A stretch of DNA of 64,000 nt, taken from NCBI GenBank assembly GCA_947492955.1, contig CANLOV010000011.1:43042-107041 (forward strand), read 5' to 3'. The position numbers and the translations under genes are program-made. The notes beneath the pieces were generated by a model that ran no database searches, was not told the origin of the DNA, and saw only the letters and a list, made by a program, of their open reading frames with translations. Below are positions 51,000 to 60,392 of this stretch, one piece after another. The stretch's first letter is position 1. Each line of letters opens with the position of its first letter. The stretch is from an uncultured Cellulophaga sp. (lineage in GTDB: Bacteria; Bacteroidota; Bacteroidia; Flavobacteriales; Flavobacteriaceae).

Positions 51000-52508
51000 A
51001 TGAAAAAAATTGCAGTATCTATACTTACACTTTCTTTATTTATTATTAGTTGTTCTAAAAGTAAGGATGAACCTGTAGTAGAAGAGAAAATTACAAAAGA
51101 AGAAGTAGAGCCTGTTGTTGAGGAACCTGCTATTGAAATTACTGATTATCCTATTCAAGATTTTATATGGAAAGCTATGAATGCTTATTATTTTTGGCAA
51201 TCAGATGTTAATGATTTAGCTGATAATCGCTTTTCTAGTGAAACAGAATACGCAGAATATTTATCTAAAAATACTGACCCTGAAAAGTTTTTTTACGAAA
51301 AACTTTTATCTACAGAAGACAGATTTAGCTTTATAGATGATGATTATAAAGATTTAGTTGCTGGTTTAACAGGAAATTCTAAAAGTAATGGATCAGAATT
51401 TGGTATTTCTACTTTTTCTAATAGTAACGATGTTTTTGGGTACATACGTTATATTGTTCCTAATTCTGATGCCGCAACTAAAGATATAAAAAGAGGAGAC
51501 ATTTTTACAGGAGTAAACGGACAAACATTAAATCTAGATAATTATCTAGATTTATTATTCGGAGATGCAGATAGCTATACTTTAAATATGGCAGATATTG
51601 CAAATAATACAATTACTCCTAATAACAAATCTGTAACCTTAACAAAAGAAGAAAACTTAGAGGAAAACCCTATTTTAATAAAAAAAGTAATAGAACAAAA
51701 TGGCTTAAAAATTGGTTACTTATTATATAATTCTTTTATTGCTGACTATGATGAAGAATTAAATGATGCTTTTGGAGAATTTAAAACAGCAGCTATCGAT
51801 GAGCTTATTTTAGATTTTAGATATAATGGTGGTGGTAGAGTAACCTCTGCCTTACAAATTGCTAGTTCTGTATATGGAACCAATACAGATGAACTTTTTT
51901 TAAAAGCAAGATATAATGATAAACTTCAAAATATATTTGATTCCGCCGATTTAGAAAGTAATTTTATTGATACAACAATAGAGGGAAGTGTTATAAACAC
52001 GCTAAACTTAAATAATGTATACGTTATAACTTCTACTGATACAGCATCTGCAAGTGAATTAGTTATTAATGGATTAGCACCTTATGTTAATGTTGTACAA
52101 ATTGGAGCTAGAACGATAGGAAAAAATGAGTTTTCTAACACATTGGTAGATGATTTAGAAAACGGGTACATATACTCACCTGAACGAGAAAGTGAAATTA
52201 ACCCAGACAACCAATGGGCTTTACAGCCTCTTTTAGGTAGAAATGAAAATGCTGATGGCTTTTCTGATTATACTGCTGGTTTAATTCCAGACCATGAACT
52301 ATTTGAAGACTTTGGAAACTTAGGTGTTTTAGGAGAAACTGACGAACCTTTATTGGCTTTGGCTTTAAGTAAAATTACAGGAACTACTGCTAAAACAGAT
52401 TTTACACCATTATACCCTGTAAATTTAATAAGTAGTTCATCTCAATTTAAACCTACTCATAACCTTATGCTAATGGATGGGTTATTAAAGCCAATGGTAT
52501 CTAAATAG
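51000..52508 (+). CDS. S41 family peptidase, lipoprotein (first of tandem pair)
   Basis: A 502-residue protein with a lipoprotein signal (SLFIISCSKS), a PDZ-like segment (about 160-235; FGYIRYIVPNSDAATKDIKR) and an S41/C-terminal-processing-protease domain. The likely catalytic Ser lies in STDTASASELVINGLAPY near residue 360, the Lys in TIGKNEFSN about 25 residues later, and LDFRYNGGGRVTS near 280 forms the substrate strand. The ATG at 51000 is chosen because MKKIAVS starts the signal peptide; an earlier TTG at 50964 would bury it. It is followed after 44 bases by a clear paralogue. Confidence 0.9.
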   Translation: MKKIAVSILTLSLFIISCSKSKDEPVVEEKITKEEVEPVVEEPAIEITDYPIQDFIWKAMNAYYFWQSDVNDLADNRFSSETEYAEYLSKNTDPEKFFYEKLLSTEDRFSFIDDDYKDLVAGLTGNSKSNGSEFGISTFSNSNDVFGYIRYIVPNSDAATKDIKRGDIFTGVNGQTLNLDNYLDLLFGDADSYTLNMADIANNTITPNNKSVTLTKEENLEENPILIKKVIEQNGLKIGYLLYNSFIADYDEELNDAFGEFKTAAIDELILDFRYNGGGRVTSALQIASSVYGTNTDELFLKARYNDKLQNIFDSADLESNFIDTTIEGSVINTLNLNNVYVITSTDTASASELVINGLAPYVNVVQIGARTIGKNEFSNTLVDDLENGYIYSPERESEINPDNQWALQPLLGRNENADGFSDYTAGLIPDHELFEDFGNLGVLGETDEPLLALALSKITGTTAKTDFTPLYPVNLISSSSQFKPTHNLMLMDGLLKPMVSK

Positions 52509-52552
52509 TTACCTAAAAATATTTTATCCTATAAACTGTCTAAAAAATAATC

Positions 52553-54049
52553 ATGATAAAACAAGTAAAAATTAGTATCCTATTATTATTCATCACTATA
52601 ATTTCTTGTAAAAAAAATAATGATGATGGCATTACCATAGACCCTAGTGGTCCTACTCCAACAGCAGCTAATGTAACTGTTCAGGATTTTATGTGGAAAA
52701 CAATGAATTTATGGTACTTTTGGCAAGGAGATGTAGCCAACCTATCAGATACTAAATTTCCAAATACAAGTGAAGGAACAAAAGCATACACAGATTTTTT
52801 AGCTTCTGAAGAAGATCCAGAGAAATTTTTTAATGAAAAACTTCTGTTTTCAGAAGATCGTTTTAGTTTTATTAATTCTGATTATAAACAATTAGTTCAG
52901 AATTTATCTGGTATCTCCAAAAATAATGGATTAGAATTTGGGCTTATAAAATTTTCTAATAGTGATAATATTTTTGGTTTTGTTCGTTATGTTATTCCTA
53001 ATTCTGATGCCGCAACAAAAGATATTAAAAGAGGTGATATTTTTACAGGAGTAAACGGACAAACATTAAACCTTAGTAACTTTAGAGAATTATTATTTGG
53101 AGATGCCGATACATATACATTAAATATGGCTGATATAATAGATGACACTATTACAGATAATGGTAAATCTGTAAGTCTAACAAAAGAAGAAGGTTTACAA
53201 GAAAATCCAATACATACAACGAAAACATTTGATATTGGCGGTAAAAAAATTGGATATCTTTTATATAATAGTTTTTTAAGGAGTTTTGACGAACAATTAA
53301 ATGATGCTTTTGGAACACTAAAAGCAGATAACGTTACTGATTTAGTATTAGATTTAAGATACAACCCTGGTGGCTCTGTTAATTCTTCTCGTTTATTAGC
53401 TAGTATGGTTTATGGTACTAAAACAAACGAACTATATATTAAACAACGATGGAACAGTAAAATACAATCACAATTTAGCGCATCTGACCTTGAAGATTAT
53501 TTTGCTGATAAAACTGATAATGGAACTCCTATTAATACTTTAAACTTAACTACAGTATATATTATTGCTACGGACGGTTCTGCATCTGCAAGCGAATTGG
53601 TAATGAATGGTTTAGCTCCTTATGTAAATGTAGTACACATTGGAGAAACAACTACAGGTAAAAATGAATTTTCTATTACAATGGTAGATGACCCGGATAG
53701 ACCTGGTGGACCATATATATATTCTGAAAGCAGAGAAGGTAATATAAATAAAGATAATAGTTGGGGCATACAACCACTCGTTGGAAGAAATGAAAATGCT
53801 GATGGATTCTCTGATTATACTTCTGGTTTAGTTCCTAATATTGAATTACCAGAAGATTTAGAAAATTTAGGCGTATTAGGGGATGCTACCGAACCTTTAT
53901 TAGCCAGAGCCATACAAGAAATTACAGGAACTACTGCAAAAAGAGATTTTACAGTAAAAATGCCTATAAAAACAATAACAAATTCTAAAATGTTTACTGC
54001 TGTAAAAGACAATATGTATTTAGACAAAGAATTACATTTAAACTTATAA
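52553..54049 (+). CDS. S41 family peptidase, lipoprotein (second of tandem pair)
   Basis: A 498-residue paralogue of the preceding protein with the same layout: lipoprotein signal (ITIISCKKNN), helical N-terminal part, PDZ-like segment (about 140-215), LDLRYNPGGSVNSS near 265, likely catalytic Ser in TDGSASASELVMNGLAPY near 347 and Lys in TTGKNEFSITM. Blocks such as PNSDAATKDIKRGDIFTGVN and WGIQPLVGRNENADGFSDYT are shared almost unchanged with the first copy, showing tandem duplication. Both probably act in the envelope, anchored on a membrane. A strong terminator follows. Confidence 0.9.
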   Translation: MIKQVKISILLLFITIISCKKNNDDGITIDPSGPTPTAANVTVQDFMWKTMNLWYFWQGDVANLSDTKFPNTSEGTKAYTDFLASEEDPEKFFNEKLLFSEDRFSFINSDYKQLVQNLSGISKNNGLEFGLIKFSNSDNIFGFVRYVIPNSDAATKDIKRGDIFTGVNGQTLNLSNFRELLFGDADTYTLNMADIIDDTITDNGKSVSLTKEEGLQENPIHTTKTFDIGGKKIGYLLYNSFLRSFDEQLNDAFGTLKADNVTDLVLDLRYNPGGSVNSSRLLASMVYGTKTNELYIKQRWNSKIQSQFSASDLEDYFADKTDNGTPINTLNLTTVYIIATDGSASASELVMNGLAPYVNVVHIGETTTGKNEFSITMVDDPDRPGGPYIYSESREGNINKDNSWGIQPLVGRNENADGFSDYTSGLVPNIELPEDLENLGVLGDATEPLLARAIQEITGTTAKRDFTVKMPIKTITNSKMFTAVKDNMYLDKELHLNL

Positions 54050-54067
54050 AAAACACACTACAGAACT

Positions 54068-54104
54068 AAAAAAGCGAATTAACATTATTAATTCGCTTTT
54101 TTTG
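54068..54104. terminator. Bidirectional intrinsic terminator
   Basis: AAAAAAGCGAATTAA (54068-54082) and TTAATTCGCTTTTTTT (54088-54103) with loop CATTA, between the plus-strand S41 pair and the minus-strand cobalamin-binding protein gene. It can work in both directions. Confidence 0.9.
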
Positions 54105-54113
54105 TAAAACATT

Positions 54114-55037
54114 TTAAGGGTTAAAACACATGTACTTACCTGTTAACTCCTTAGGTATTTTTAAACTATTAGGATGAAAAAGACCCGCCAATAACTCTAT
54201 ACCATTTACCAATGTGTTTGCAGAGGATTGCGTAAATAAATCAAAATCTGCAATAAAAACATTATTACCTTTTACTGCCTTTAAATTATGCCACTCTTTC
54301 CTTTGGGTTAGTATGTGCATTTCTTCTAAAGTACGTTTAATAGTAAAACCACATGGCGCTATTACCAAAACCTCAGGATTATATTTTACTACTTTTTCCC
54401 ATTTTGTAACAATACTATCACCAGAAGGATTAGAAAGCATATCTACACCACCAGCATAGCCTATTTGGTGCGGTATCCAATGGCCACAATTATATATAGG
54501 CTCTATCCACTCCATAAGCATTACGCGCTTGGGTAGTACTCTTGTTTTTCTAAGTGTATCTATTACAGTATCTATTCTCGCTTGTAGCTTTTTTATGTAA
54601 ATATGCCCTATTTCTTCATTATCTAATGCTTTAGCTATAGTTATAGCTGTTGCAAAAACATCTTCTAAAGAAGCTGGCGTAATAGATATTAGTTCTGGTT
54701 GTTTTGCTAATTTTGCTGTTGCAGCTGCAGTACATTCTGTATCTATCTGGCAAACATCACATATATCTTGGGTAAAAATAATATCTGGTGCTATCTCTTT
54801 TAAAACAGTTTCGTCTACATAATATAAACTATCACCGGTATGCTTACTTTCAGAAAATAAAATATCTATTTCCTTACTGGTGTAATTTTTTCCTTCTAAA
54901 ACACAACGCACTACTGGTTTTTTCTCTTTCAACGCTATTGCTGGGCACTCAAAAGTAATACCGTACAAATGGTCTTGTAAGCCCATATCGTAAAGCATTT
55001 GTGTTACCGCTGGTAAAAAAGAACAAACTTTTAGCAT
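54114..55037 (-). CDS. Cobalamin-binding periplasmic-binding-protein-like protein without visible signal
   Basis: A 307-residue protein of the BtuF/TroA-like metal-chelate binding fold: VCSFLPAVTQMLYDMGLQDH at the very N-terminus, FTQDICDVCQIDTECTAAAT near residue 88, MLMEWIEPIYNCGHWIPHQI near 170 and a C-terminal KGNNVFIADFDLFTQSSANT. It starts directly at the first domain strand, with no signal peptide or lipobox, so it may be cytoplasmic. It lies 66 bases after the riboswitch-controlled receptor gene on the same strand, but a strong terminator intervenes. Binding of B12 or a related corrinoid is inferred from family and locus. Confidence 0.8.
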   Translation of the reverse strand: MLKVCSFLPAVTQMLYDMGLQDHLYGITFECPAIALKEKKPVVRCVLEGKNYTSKEIDILFSESKHTGDSLYYVDETVLKEIAPDIIFTQDICDVCQIDTECTAAATAKLAKQPELISITPASLEDVFATAITIAKALDNEEIGHIYIKKLQARIDTVIDTLRKTRVLPKRVMLMEWIEPIYNCGHWIPHQIGYAGGVDMLSNPSGDSIVTKWEKVVKYNPEVLVIAPCGFTIKRTLEEMHILTQRKEWHNLKAVKGNNVFIADFDLFTQSSANTLVNGIELLAGLFHPNSLKIPKELTGKYMCFNP

Positions 55038-55050
55038 TATTTAAATATCT

Positions 55051-55086
55051 GTAAAAAAAAAAAGGATTCATATTACATGAATCCTT
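55051..55086 (-). terminator. Intrinsic terminator after the TonB-dependent receptor gene
   Basis: AAGGATTCAT (55062-55071) and ATGAATCCTT (55077-55086) with a 5-base loop, followed on the minus strand by a run of 11 T. It separates the riboswitch-controlled receptor from the cobalamin-binding protein gene downstream. Confidence 0.88.
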
Positions 55087-55103
55087 ATTAATTTTTATTG
55101 GTA

Positions 55104-56969
55104 TTATAAATTAAGGTTTAAACCTACCCTTATATTTCTACCTTTAGTTGTAAATCCAAATACTTCTACATACTTTTCATTTAAAATATTACTCGCATTT
55201 AAAAAGACATCTAATTTATTAGGTATTAATTGGTGACTCACATAGAAATCTAGCAAAGAAAAAGAGTCTAAATTAACATTCGAAAAAGTACTAAAATCAG
55301 TATCAAAACGCTTTCCTGTTAATGCATAATTAAGTGATAACCTAGTATTTTCACATACCGCATAGTTAATAGATGTATTTACTTTATGTTTTGGTAAACG
55401 TATTGCATTATCTCCTTTACGCTCTGTAAAAGTATAGTTTGCATTAAAACGTAATTTCTCTAATGGTATCCAATCCAATTCAACTTCAACTCCTTGCGCA
55501 TCAATTGTATTTGTTGCATTTATATTACTGAAATCTGGTCCAAAAGTAATAAAGTTTTCCTCTTTTCTATTAAAATATAAAGCACTGACTCTAAGTTTTT
55601 TATCTATAGCGTACTCTAATCCTCCTTCTATTGTTCTATCTTCTTCTGGTTTTAAATCTGGATTAGCTCCAAAAGCGCCAAACAAATGATTTAAATTAGG
55701 TGTTATATAAGATGTTGCATAAGAACTTAAAACCTTTACATATCCATTAGACGTTTTAAAAGAAAAAGAAGGGTTTACATTATAAACAAAATGAGTTCCA
55801 TATTCTGAATGGTTATTTAAACGTGCTCCTGCATTTACATTTAATCCAAAATCTGATACGTATACTACATTTACATATGGATCTATAATTTTAAAATCTT
55901 CATCATTTGCAAACTCTATTTTATCTTGTAAATAATTAACTCCCAATACAGTATAAAAAGTATCGTTATAATTATACTTATGATATGCATCTATTACCAA
56001 GTTTTCTGATTTAGAAACAGAAGGAAAAGCACTTATAAATTCCGAATCATAAGTACTATAAGCTGCATTTACTTGTAGTGATCCTTTTCCATAACTATAC
56101 TTAGAAGATAAACCTATACGCTCTTGCTTACTAATATATCTATAGTCAGCATCTAAAAACCCACTAGACTCATCAAAACTATTATTCACTTTTGTTTGAT
56201 TTCCATATATATTTACATCAAAAGCATCAGAAAAGCGATATCCTAATTTTATATCTGTACTATATCTAGAAAAAGTATCTTCCTTGTTGTCTGGAGTAAC
56301 AATTGCAGAAAGTCCATCTGAATACGTGTTAGAGAAACCTGCCGCATATGTAAACTCCCCTAAAGTTCCGCTTACTTGTGCACTATTAGAAAAGCTAGAA
56401 ACATCATAATCCTGATTTTCAGCTGTTTGATTTGTTCCTATACTAGATTGAAAATTACCTGCTATTTTTCTGTCCGATGTTTTTTTAGTTGTAATATTTA
56501 TAACAGCTACAGCAGCACCAGTACCATACAAAGTACTAGAAGCTCCTTTTATTATTTCTATTGATTCTACGTTAGCAGTAGACAATAATCGTAAATCGTA
56601 TTCCGATGAAAAAGAAGAAGGGTCCGAAACACGTACACCATCAATAGTAATTAATACTTGTCTTCCTCTACCACCTCTGGCAAAAACACCGTAGATAGCA
56701 CCTTCTCTACCCCTACTTCCTACAATCTCAATACCACTTTTGGTATTAATAAACTCTGCAACGCTTTTCCCTTGTTGCTGTTTCATTTCTTCAGCTGTAA
56801 TTTTTATTACAGTCTTACCAGAATTTTCTCGTTTTAACTTAAAACGAGAATCACTAACTACCACTTCATTTAATTGTAATGGTACAATAGTGTCTTTCTT
56901 TTGCTCTTGTGCAGCAATACTTGTACCTACTAAAGTAGCAGCACAAAAACCTAATAATCTTTTGTTCAT
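55104..56969 (-). CDS. btuB: TonB-dependent cobalamin receptor (BtuB-like)
   Basis: A 621-residue outer-membrane protein: signal peptide MNKRLLGFCAATLVGTSIAA, TonB-box/plug region (about 25-150; LQLNEVVVSDSRFKLKRENS and IEIIKGASSTLYGTGAAVAV) and a 22-strand barrel ending in an aromatic/leucine-rich RNIRVGLNLNL. The size fits BtuB. A cobalamin riboswitch lies 90 bases upstream on the same strand, and B12 transporter genes diverge from it, so the ligand should be B12 or another corrinoid. The ATG at 56969 is chosen because the signal peptide starts there; the in-frame ATG at 57047 lies in the riboswitch's expression region. Confidence 0.9.
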   Translation of the reverse strand: MNKRLLGFCAATLVGTSIAAQEQKKDTIVPLQLNEVVVSDSRFKLKRENSGKTVIKITAEEMKQQQGKSVAEFINTKSGIEIVGSRGREGAIYGVFARGGRGRQVLITIDGVRVSDPSSFSSEYDLRLLSTANVESIEIIKGASSTLYGTGAAVAVINITTKKTSDRKIAGNFQSSIGTNQTAENQDYDVSSFSNSAQVSGTLGEFTYAAGFSNTYSDGLSAIVTPDNKEDTFSRYSTDIKLGYRFSDAFDVNIYGNQTKVNNSFDESSGFLDADYRYISKQERIGLSSKYSYGKGSLQVNAAYSTYDSEFISAFPSVSKSENLVIDAYHKYNYNDTFYTVLGVNYLQDKIEFANDEDFKIIDPYVNVVYVSDFGLNVNAGARLNNHSEYGTHFVYNVNPSFSFKTSNGYVKVLSSYATSYITPNLNHLFGAFGANPDLKPEEDRTIEGGLEYAIDKKLRVSALYFNRKEENFITFGPDFSNINATNTIDAQGVEVELDWIPLEKLRFNANYTFTERKGDNAIRLPKHKVNTSINYAVCENTRLSLNYALTGKRFDTDFSTFSNVNLDSFSLLDFYVSHQLIPNKLDVFLNASNILNEKYVEVFGFTTKGRNIRVGLNLNL

Positions 56970-56999
56970 TTTTTCGTTTAATTGAATAAACGGGAGAAT

Positions 57000-57245
57000 A
57001 AGTATGTCTGTACCCATACGTAAACTTTTATCCCGAAAGTTTAACATTATATATTTTGAACCTGGCAGGTATCCTGGCTTGCGTACTATTATTCACCTTC
57101 CCGCCGTAGCAGTGGTATTTAGAAGAAATAATAGCCACTTAATAACACATATTAAGCTAAGCTTACAGTTGCGGGAACAGCTCTAGATTTTTTAAAACTT
57201 AAATCACTAGATTCCCTTTTAATCCTAATCACGCTAAAAAAAGAA
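57000..57245 (-). ncRNA. Cobalamin riboswitch controlling the BtuB-like receptor gene
   Basis: The minus-strand RNA shows the hallmark elements in order: GGGAATCTAGTG near its 5' end (about 57215), GCAACTGTAAGC (57175-57160), ACCACTG (57117-57111), and the B12 box GCCAGGATACCTGCC (57078-57064). Paired stems flank the conserved core. The aptamer spans about 57060-57240. Between it and the ATG lie further hairpins (arms 57043-57036/57028-57021 and 57019-57015/57006-57002) that could form the expression platform. Binding of adenosyl- or methylcobalamin should turn off the receptor gene. Confidence 0.93.
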
Positions 57246-57315
57246 TGACAGGAACCAAAATTCGGCGCGAAGTTAATCATTTTGTATAATCTTACACTAT
57301 ACAATCAAATAATAG

Positions 57316-57323
57316 TACTTTTG
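57316..57323 (+). promoter_or_regulatory. TAnnTTTG box of the B12 ABC transporter operon
   Basis: TACTTTTG matches the -7 consensus and predicts transcription from about 57329, which leaves only about 17 bases before the TTG start codon at 57346. A TTG box at the right distance is not evident. Confidence 0.4.
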
Positions 57324-57345
57324 AAAAATATTTAATTATGCTCTT

Positions 57346-58491
57346 TTGAAAAAAATTACTCTCTTATTAATTGTACTACTATCCATTTCTTGCAAACAAC
57401 AGCAAAAAAAAGAGCTTGTATTACCTAGTAGCGAACAAGAAAAAACTAGCATAACAGATGCAAAAGGCTTTTCTATAGAAAAATCTGGAGATATTACCAT
57501 TATTAAAATTACGTCTCCATGGCCCAATGCCAAAACTGCTTTTACCTATGCTTTAATACCTAAAGAAAAACTAGCGTATACAACACTAAACAAAGATGCT
57601 TACGATGCTATTATTGCTGTTCCTGTAGAGCGTGTTATTGCTACTTCTACTACACATATTCCTGTTTTAGAAGCTTTAGGAGCTACTAATACTCTTGTAG
57701 GTTTCCCTAATACCAATTTTATATCTTCTGTCGCTACAAGAGAGCGTATAGATCATGGTTTTATAAAAGAATTAGGTACTAATGAAGCTATAAATTCTGA
57801 GATTGCCATTTCTTTACAACCAGAACTTGTAGTAGGCTTTGGTATTAACAACCAAAACAAGGCTTATGAAACATTAAAACGGTCTAACATCCCTATTGTT
57901 TATAATGGAGATTGGACAGAAGAAACACCACTGGGCAAAGCAGAATGGATAAAATTTTTTGCTCCTTTTTATAAGCAAGAAAAAAAGGCAGATAGTATTT
58001 TTAAAAGTATTAAAAACAATTATAATGATGCCAAGCTTTTAGCCAAAAAAGCAAAAAAACAACCTACAGTTTTAAGTGGTGGTTTGTATAAAGATGTATG
58101 GTATGTTGCAGGCGGAAAAAGTTGGATGGCTCAATTTTTAGCCGATGCAAAAGCTAATTACCTTTGGAAAAATGATACTGCAACAGGAAGCCTTTCTTTG
58201 AGTATAGAAAGTGTGCTAGAAAAAGGTATACAAGCCAATTTTTGGTTAAATCCGTCTATGCATACATCGTATAAAGAATTAGTTAGTGCAAACGAACACT
58301 ATCAACAATTTGATGCTTTTAAAAACAAAAAAATATACTCACATACAAATACTATTGGTTCTACTGGCGGACTCCTTTTTTATGAATTAGGTCCCAATAG
58401 ACCCGATTTAGTTCTTAAAGATTTCATACATATTTTTCATCCAGAACTTTTACCAAATTACAGTCCTTTCTTTTTTAAACCTTTAAAATAA
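57346..58491 (+). CDS. btuF: Cobalamin ABC transporter substrate-binding lipoprotein (BtuF-like)
   Basis: A 381-residue periplasmic lipoprotein: signal and lipobox LLLIVLLSISCKQQ, followed by the two-domain metal-chelate binding fold (VPVERVIATSTTHIPVLEAL near residue 90, EIAISLQPELVVGFGINNQN near 145, GGKSWMAQFLADAKANYLWK near 260). No in-frame ATG precedes the signal peptide; the start is the TTG at 57346. It is followed without a gap by the permease and ATPase genes. In this locus it should deliver B12 or another corrinoid; an iron-siderophore role is possible by fold but less likely. Confidence 0.88.
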   Translation: MKKITLLLIVLLSISCKQQQKKELVLPSSEQEKTSITDAKGFSIEKSGDITIIKITSPWPNAKTAFTYALIPKEKLAYTTLNKDAYDAIIAVPVERVIATSTTHIPVLEALGATNTLVGFPNTNFISSVATRERIDHGFIKELGTNEAINSEIAISLQPELVVGFGINNQNKAYETLKRSNIPIVYNGDWTEETPLGKAEWIKFFAPFYKQEKKADSIFKSIKNNYNDAKLLAKKAKKQPTVLSGGLYKDVWYVAGGKSWMAQFLADAKANYLWKNDTATGSLSLSIESVLEKGIQANFWLNPSMHTSYKELVSANEHYQQFDAFKNKKIYSHTNTIGSTGGLLFYELGPNRPDLVLKDFIHIFHPELLPNYSPFFFKPLK

Positions 58492-58494
58492 GTG

Positions 58495-59523
58495 ATGCCT
58501 AGCAAAACATATAAACTGCTTTTTTTACTACTGCTATTAGCTTTGGTGCTTTGCTTAGCAATAAATATTAGTTTAGGTTCTGTTACCATACCCTTAAAAG
58601 ATACAATTAGCTCTATTTTTGGAGGTAATATAGCTAATAAATCTTGGGAGTATATTATTTGGAATTATAGAATACCAAAGGCTTTTACTGCAATTTTGGT
58701 GGGTGGCGGACTCTCTATTAGTGGTTTACTTATGCAAACTTTGTTTAGAAACCCATTAGCAGGTCCTTTTGTTTTAGGCATAAGTTCTGGAGCTAGTTTA
58801 GGAGCTGCTTTATTAATTATGGGTTCGGCCATATTTTCTGGTCTATTTTCTTTTAGTTTTATTAACGATATAGGTTTGGTAGTAGCGGCTAGTTTGGGTA
58901 GTTCTTTAGTGCTTTTACTCGTAATAACTGTAGCCTCTAAAGTAAAAGACACCATGGCTTTACTTATTATTGGTTTAATGTTTGGGAGCATTACTGGTGC
59001 TATTGTTAGTGTACTCTCTTATTTTTCTAGTGCCGAAAAATTACAACGCTATATGTATTGGTCTTTTGGTAGTGTGGGCGACCTTACTTGGAAACAAGTG
59101 GGTATCCTTTTTACAATTATTAGTATAGGTATTGTTTTAAGTATTAAAAGTACAAAAGCTTTAAATAGTTTTTTATTAGGCGAAAATTATGCTCAAAGTT
59201 TGGGTATAGCTATAAAAAAGAATCGCTACATCATAATTATAGCAACAGGATTAATTGCTGGCAGTATTACTGCATTTGCGGGTCCAATAGCCTTTGTTGG
59301 TTTAGCTGTACCACATTTAACACGGTTATTATTTAACACTACAGACCATAAAATATTAATTCCGGCAGTATTTATCTATGGTGCCATATTACTTTTAGTT
59401 TGCGATATTGTAGCACAAATCCCTAATTCTACAGGTATACTTCCTATAAATGCAATTACGAGTATTATTGGTGCTCCTATTGTTATATGGCTATTGGTAA
59501 AAAAACAAAAAATGGTATTTTAA
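58495..59523 (+). CDS. btuC: Cobalamin ABC transporter permease (BtuC/FecCD family)
   Basis: A 342-residue permease of the FecCD family with about 10 spans: NYRIPKAFTAILVGGGLSIS near residue 55 (RLPR-like start of the family core), GLLMQTLFRNPLAGPFVLGI near 75 with the NPLA motif, and GSITAFAGPIAFVGLAVPHL near 257, which holds the coupling-helix region. It translocates the vitamin handed over by the binding protein. GTG at 58492 directly follows the upstream stop, and the ATG at 58495 one codon on is an equally good start. The end overlaps the ATPase gene by 37 bases. Confidence 0.93.
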   Translation: MPSKTYKLLFLLLLLALVLCLAINISLGSVTIPLKDTISSIFGGNIANKSWEYIIWNYRIPKAFTAILVGGGLSISGLLMQTLFRNPLAGPFVLGISSGASLGAALLIMGSAIFSGLFSFSFINDIGLVVAASLGSSLVLLLVITVASKVKDTMALLIIGLMFGSITGAIVSVLSYFSSAEKLQRYMYWSFGSVGDLTWKQVGILFTIISIGIVLSIKSTKALNSFLLGENYAQSLGIAIKKNRYIIIIATGLIAGSITAFAGPIAFVGLAVPHLTRLLFNTTDHKILIPAVFIYGAILLLVCDIVAQIPNSTGILPINAITSIIGAPIVIWLLVKKQKMVF

Positions 59524-60329
59524 TTAAAAATAGTATCGATTCTAAGCAAAAACATATCGCCCTAAAAGTAGATACTCTAAGTATTGGATATCAGCATAAA
59601 AAGCAAAAAACTTTTATTGCTAAGGATATAAATTTTTCTTTAGCCAAAGGAGAATTAGCGGCTATAGTTGGTGTTAACGGTATTGGTAAATCTACCTTGC
59701 TAAGAACTTTAGGAAATGTACAAGCTAAACTCTCTGGTAAAATATTAATTAACAACAGAGAATTAACCTCTTTTAATCCTTTAGAGTTAGCCACAAAAAT
59801 AAGTGTGGTGCTAACCGAACCAATAGCATCTAAAAACTTAACTGTTCTAGAAATTATAGCTTTAGGAAGACAGCCTTACACCAACTGGATTGGAAAATTA
59901 ACTGCTACCGATAAAGATAAAATAAACCAAGCCATGCAAATGATAGGCATAGCTAATTTAAAAACTAAAAAATGCTATGAATTAAGCGATGGGCAATTAC
60001 AAAAAGTTATGATTGCAAGGGCTTTAGCACAAGATACCGCTATTATTTTATTAGATGAGCCTACTTCTCATCTAGATTTATATCATAAAATACACATTTT
60101 AAAATTACTACGCTCAATTGCTCACGATACTCATAAAAGTATTTTGTATACTACCCATGAGATAAATGCTGCCATACAGTTATGCGATAAAATGCTTGTT
60201 TTAGAACAAAACAAAAGCACTTTTAACACCCCTTGTAATTTAATTAAGGAAAACATTTTTAAGCATTTATTTCCTTCAGACACTATAACTTTTGACTCCC
60301 AAACTGGTTTATTTAAGGTTAATAAGTAA
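59487..60329 (+). CDS. btuD: Cobalamin ABC transporter ATP-binding protein (BtuD-like)
   Basis: A 280-residue ABC ATPase: Walker A VGVNGIGKSTLLRTLGNV near residue 65, Q-loop region, signature LSDGQLQKVMIARALAQD near 165 and Walker B IILLDEPTSHLDL near 187, with a switch His about 35 residues on (YTTHEINAAI). It powers the BtuC-like permease, with whose gene it overlaps by 37 bases. The first 25 residues, encoded inside the permease gene, are charged and not conserved in the family, so a later start is possible. Confidence 0.92.
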   Translation: MAIGKKTKNGILIKNSIDSKQKHIALKVDTLSIGYQHKKQKTFIAKDINFSLAKGELAAIVGVNGIGKSTLLRTLGNVQAKLSGKILINNRELTSFNPLELATKISVVLTEPIASKNLTVLEIIALGRQPYTNWIGKLTATDKDKINQAMQMIGIANLKTKKCYELSDGQLQKVMIARALAQDTAIILLDEPTSHLDLYHKIHILKLLRSIAHDTHKSILYTTHEINAAIQLCDKMLVLEQNKSTFNTPCNLIKENIFKHLFPSDTITFDSQTGLFKVNK

Positions 60330-60392
60330 TCCTAGTATCTTTCTTATTTTTAGCACAAACCATTTATCTTTACAGCAACAATTTTAACACTC

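Noticed and set aside
57004..57186. 60-codon open frame on the plus strand
   Set aside because: It runs antisense through the cobalamin riboswitch and its composition reflects the conserved RNA, not a protein.
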